Shown here: piece after piece, positions 7,099 through 8,235 of the stretch
How the letters are laid out: every line of letters starts with the position of its first letter
How positions within the stretch are numbered: the first letter of the stretch is position 1
Assembly: GCA_016763135.1 (NCBI GenBank)
Contig: JAESUI010000277.1
Coordinates: forward strand, 1 to 8,235
Length of the DNA: 8,235 nucleotides
Source: Flavobacteriales bacterium
GTDB taxonomy: Bacteria > Bacteroidota > Bacteroidia > Flavobacteriales_E > Vicingaceae
Reading direction: 5' to 3'
Notes under the pieces: generated by a model
Seen by the model: only the letters and a program-made list of their open reading frames with translations
The model's database searches: none
Told to the model about the DNA's origin: nothing
Position numbers and translations under genes: made by a program

Positions 7099-7758
7099 AA
7101 GCTTCAGCAATTAATAAATCTTCTGCTGTGGTAATTTTAATATTTTCTCTATTTCCTTCAACTAAATTAATGGTCTCTCCAAGTTTTTCAACTACCGAGG
7201 CGTCATCAGTAAAAGTAGTGTCAAACTCTTGCTTATAAGCCTTTAAAATGACTTCTGAGGTGAAACATTGGGGTGTCTGAACTAACTTATAACAACTTCT
7301 TGGAACAGCCTTATTAACGTTGTCTTGCTTTGACACATGCCTCAATGATTCAACTACATCAACCACAGGAACAGCATTACCATATTTTTCTGCTTCATTG
7401 AAACACCTTTTTATTGTTTCAGTACTTACTAGAGGCCGAACGCCATCATGAATAGCAACAATACTATTTTCTTTTATAGACTTAATGCATTTTGTACAGA
7501 GTGAAAACGAGTTTCACCGCCTTTTACAATTTGGTGACGTATCTTAGGAAGTTCGTATTTATAAAAAAGCTCTTCCCAAAAGTCAAATTGATTTTCGGGT
7601 AGAGCCAGTATAATTTCGATTGATGGAATTGTTTGTTTAAACTTTTCCAGTGTATGTATTAAAATAGGTTTACCAGCAAGTTCAAGAAATTGTTTAGGAG
7701 TTGAAGCTCCCATTCTTTCGCCTTTTCCACCAGCAACTATTATAACATACTTATGCAT
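7085..7758 (-). pseudogene. ispD: ispD, 2-C-methyl-D-erythritol 4-phosphate cytidylyltransferase, interrupted by a single-base frameshift
   Basis: IspD couples CTP with methylerythritol phosphate in the MEP route to isoprenoid precursors. The first frame (7758-7474, 94 codons) carries the nucleotide-binding motif IIVAGGKGERMG, then TPKQF (K22), LAGKPILIHTLEKF and GGETRFHSVQNALSL, and hits TAA at 7476-7474. The rest of the protein continues in the -1 frame from 7477: IKENSIVAIHDGVRPLVST, KYGNAVPVVDVVESLR, AVPRSCYKLVQTPQCF, TDDASVVEKLGE and a final AEDLLIAEAFIKE, ending at 7085. The joined product is about 224 residues, the normal family length, and every family motif is intact, so only about one base is missing near 7477. 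There is no slippery heptamer before the stop, so programmed shifting is unlikely. The start overlaps the upstream four-helix-bundle gene by 8 bases. Identity is very secure; whether the gene is truly broken or the sequence is in error is open. Confidence 0.92.
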
Positions 7759-8235
7759 TTGAGGTTAATTCTTCTTCACTAAAAAATTCATCCGCGCTTG
7801 CTGTAAATGAATTTCCATCAGGCTCAGATTGAGTATCATTACTCTCTACTGCATTCCCATTAAACTCTTCCTTATTTTCCTCTTTATTGTCATAAGACGG
7901 CTTAGTATAACTAGAATCTTTTGGTCTACCTATTGATCGAATATAAGCATTCAACATTCTATGTATTTTCTCAACAAATTCTATTAGTTCTTCTGCTTTA
8001 TCTTCGCTTACTAATTCTCTATCTCTAGATTTTATAAGCCAACCTTTGGTTTTCAATAAATATCCTCTTGAAATATAGCAGTAATGTTTTTTATCTTTAA
8101 AATTATATCTTCCATAACCTGAAGCAATATTTCCTGAAATTGCGTCAGCTGATTGCAAAAATGGTTTACCTACGGTGTCTTTATTAAATCCTTCTTCCCA
8201 CTCGTTTACTATATTCCAAATTTCTTGTTCAAAAT
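7751..8235 (-). CDS. Four-helix-bundle protein (23S rRNA-intervening-sequence type) with an acidic tail, 5' end beyond the right edge
   Basis: The frame stays open to the right edge, giving at least 160 residues. A TTG at 8158 could be mistaken for the start, but the upstream codons continue the family motif: FEQEIWNIVNEWEEGF and KDTVGKPFLQSADAIS. The core motif SADAISGNIASGYGRY (28-43) is the hallmark of this family, followed by helices holding YISRGYLLKTKGWLIKSRDREL and EKIHRMLNAYIRSIGR. Such proteins are small four-helix bundles that assemble into oligomers; they were first noticed encoded in 23S rRNA intervening sequences, and their biochemical role is unknown. No rRNA is present here. 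After about residue 105 comes a roughly 55-residue tail rich in Glu, Asp, Asn and Ser with EEFFSEEE-like acidic patches, probably disordered and absent from most relatives. The stop codon overlaps the ispD ATG by 8 bases, suggesting translational coupling. Confidence 0.85.
   Translation of the reverse strand, partial: FEQEIWNIVNEWEEGFNKDTVGKPFLQSADAISGNIASGYGRYNFKDKKHYCYISRGYLLKTKGWLIKSRDRELVSEDKAEELIEFVEKIHRMLNAYIRSIGRPKDSSYTKPSYDNKEENKEEFNGNAVESNDTQSEPDGNSFTASADEFFSEEELTSNA

Noticed and set aside
7085..7366. A separate small gene starting MVDVVESLRHV
   Set aside because: It is the C-terminal part of IspD; homologous residues continue upstream in the same frame to 7477 with no start codon needed.
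7466..7486. Programmed -1 frameshift in ispD
   Set aside because: The shift direction fits, but there is no X-XXY-YYZ slippery heptamer in the zero frame before the stop, and ispD is not known to use recoding.

Overview
The window looks like an AT-rich chromosomal segment from a member of the Bacteroidota, most probably a flavobacterium-like lineage. Three things support this. There is a secreted protein with a type IX secretion (T9SS) C-terminal sorting domain. There is a TonB-dependent receptor carrying the N-terminal carboxypeptidase-regulatory-like domain typical of the phylum. Promoter-like elements fit the Bacteroidota TTTG-N20-TAnnTTTG pattern, and no clear Shine-Dalgarno sequences precede the starts.

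Left part (1-5861, all minus strand): reading in the direction of transcription, the order is rlmN (23S rRNA/tRNA adenine-C2 methyltransferase), a secreted PCMD-like protein with a T9SS tail, a TonB-dependent receptor, and polA (DNA polymerase I, running off the left edge). The secreted protein and the receptor are separated by only 4 bases and almost certainly form one transcriptional unit. A good promoter candidate sits just after the rlmN stop. The pair reads as an envelope capture/uptake module inserted between two housekeeping genes; its substrate cannot be told from sequence. A near-perfect 20-bp dyad abuts the polA start codon.

Middle (5862-7098): a 73-bp divergent intergenic region separates rlmN from a plus-strand metal-dependent amidohydrolase of the cytosine/SAH/aminodeoxyfutalosine deaminase type. 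It holds a small REP-like inverted repeat that overlaps a promoter predicted to give a nearly leaderless amidohydrolase mRNA.

Right part (7085-8235, minus strand): a four-helix-bundle (23S rRNA-intervening-sequence type) protein with an unusual acidic tail enters from the right edge. Its stop overlaps the start of ispD (MEP isoprenoid pathway) by 8 bases. ispD is broken by a single-base frameshift near 7476; conserved motifs are intact on both sides, so this is either a recent mutation or a sequence error in a normally essential gene. The ispD 3' end overlaps the convergent amidohydrolase 3' end by 14 bases.

I see no tRNA, rRNA, CRISPR array or insertion sequence. The clearest leads are the secreted-protein/TonB-receptor pair, the ispD frameshift, the polA start-codon dyad and the REP-like element. 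I do not see convincing evidence for a wholly new multi-gene system.
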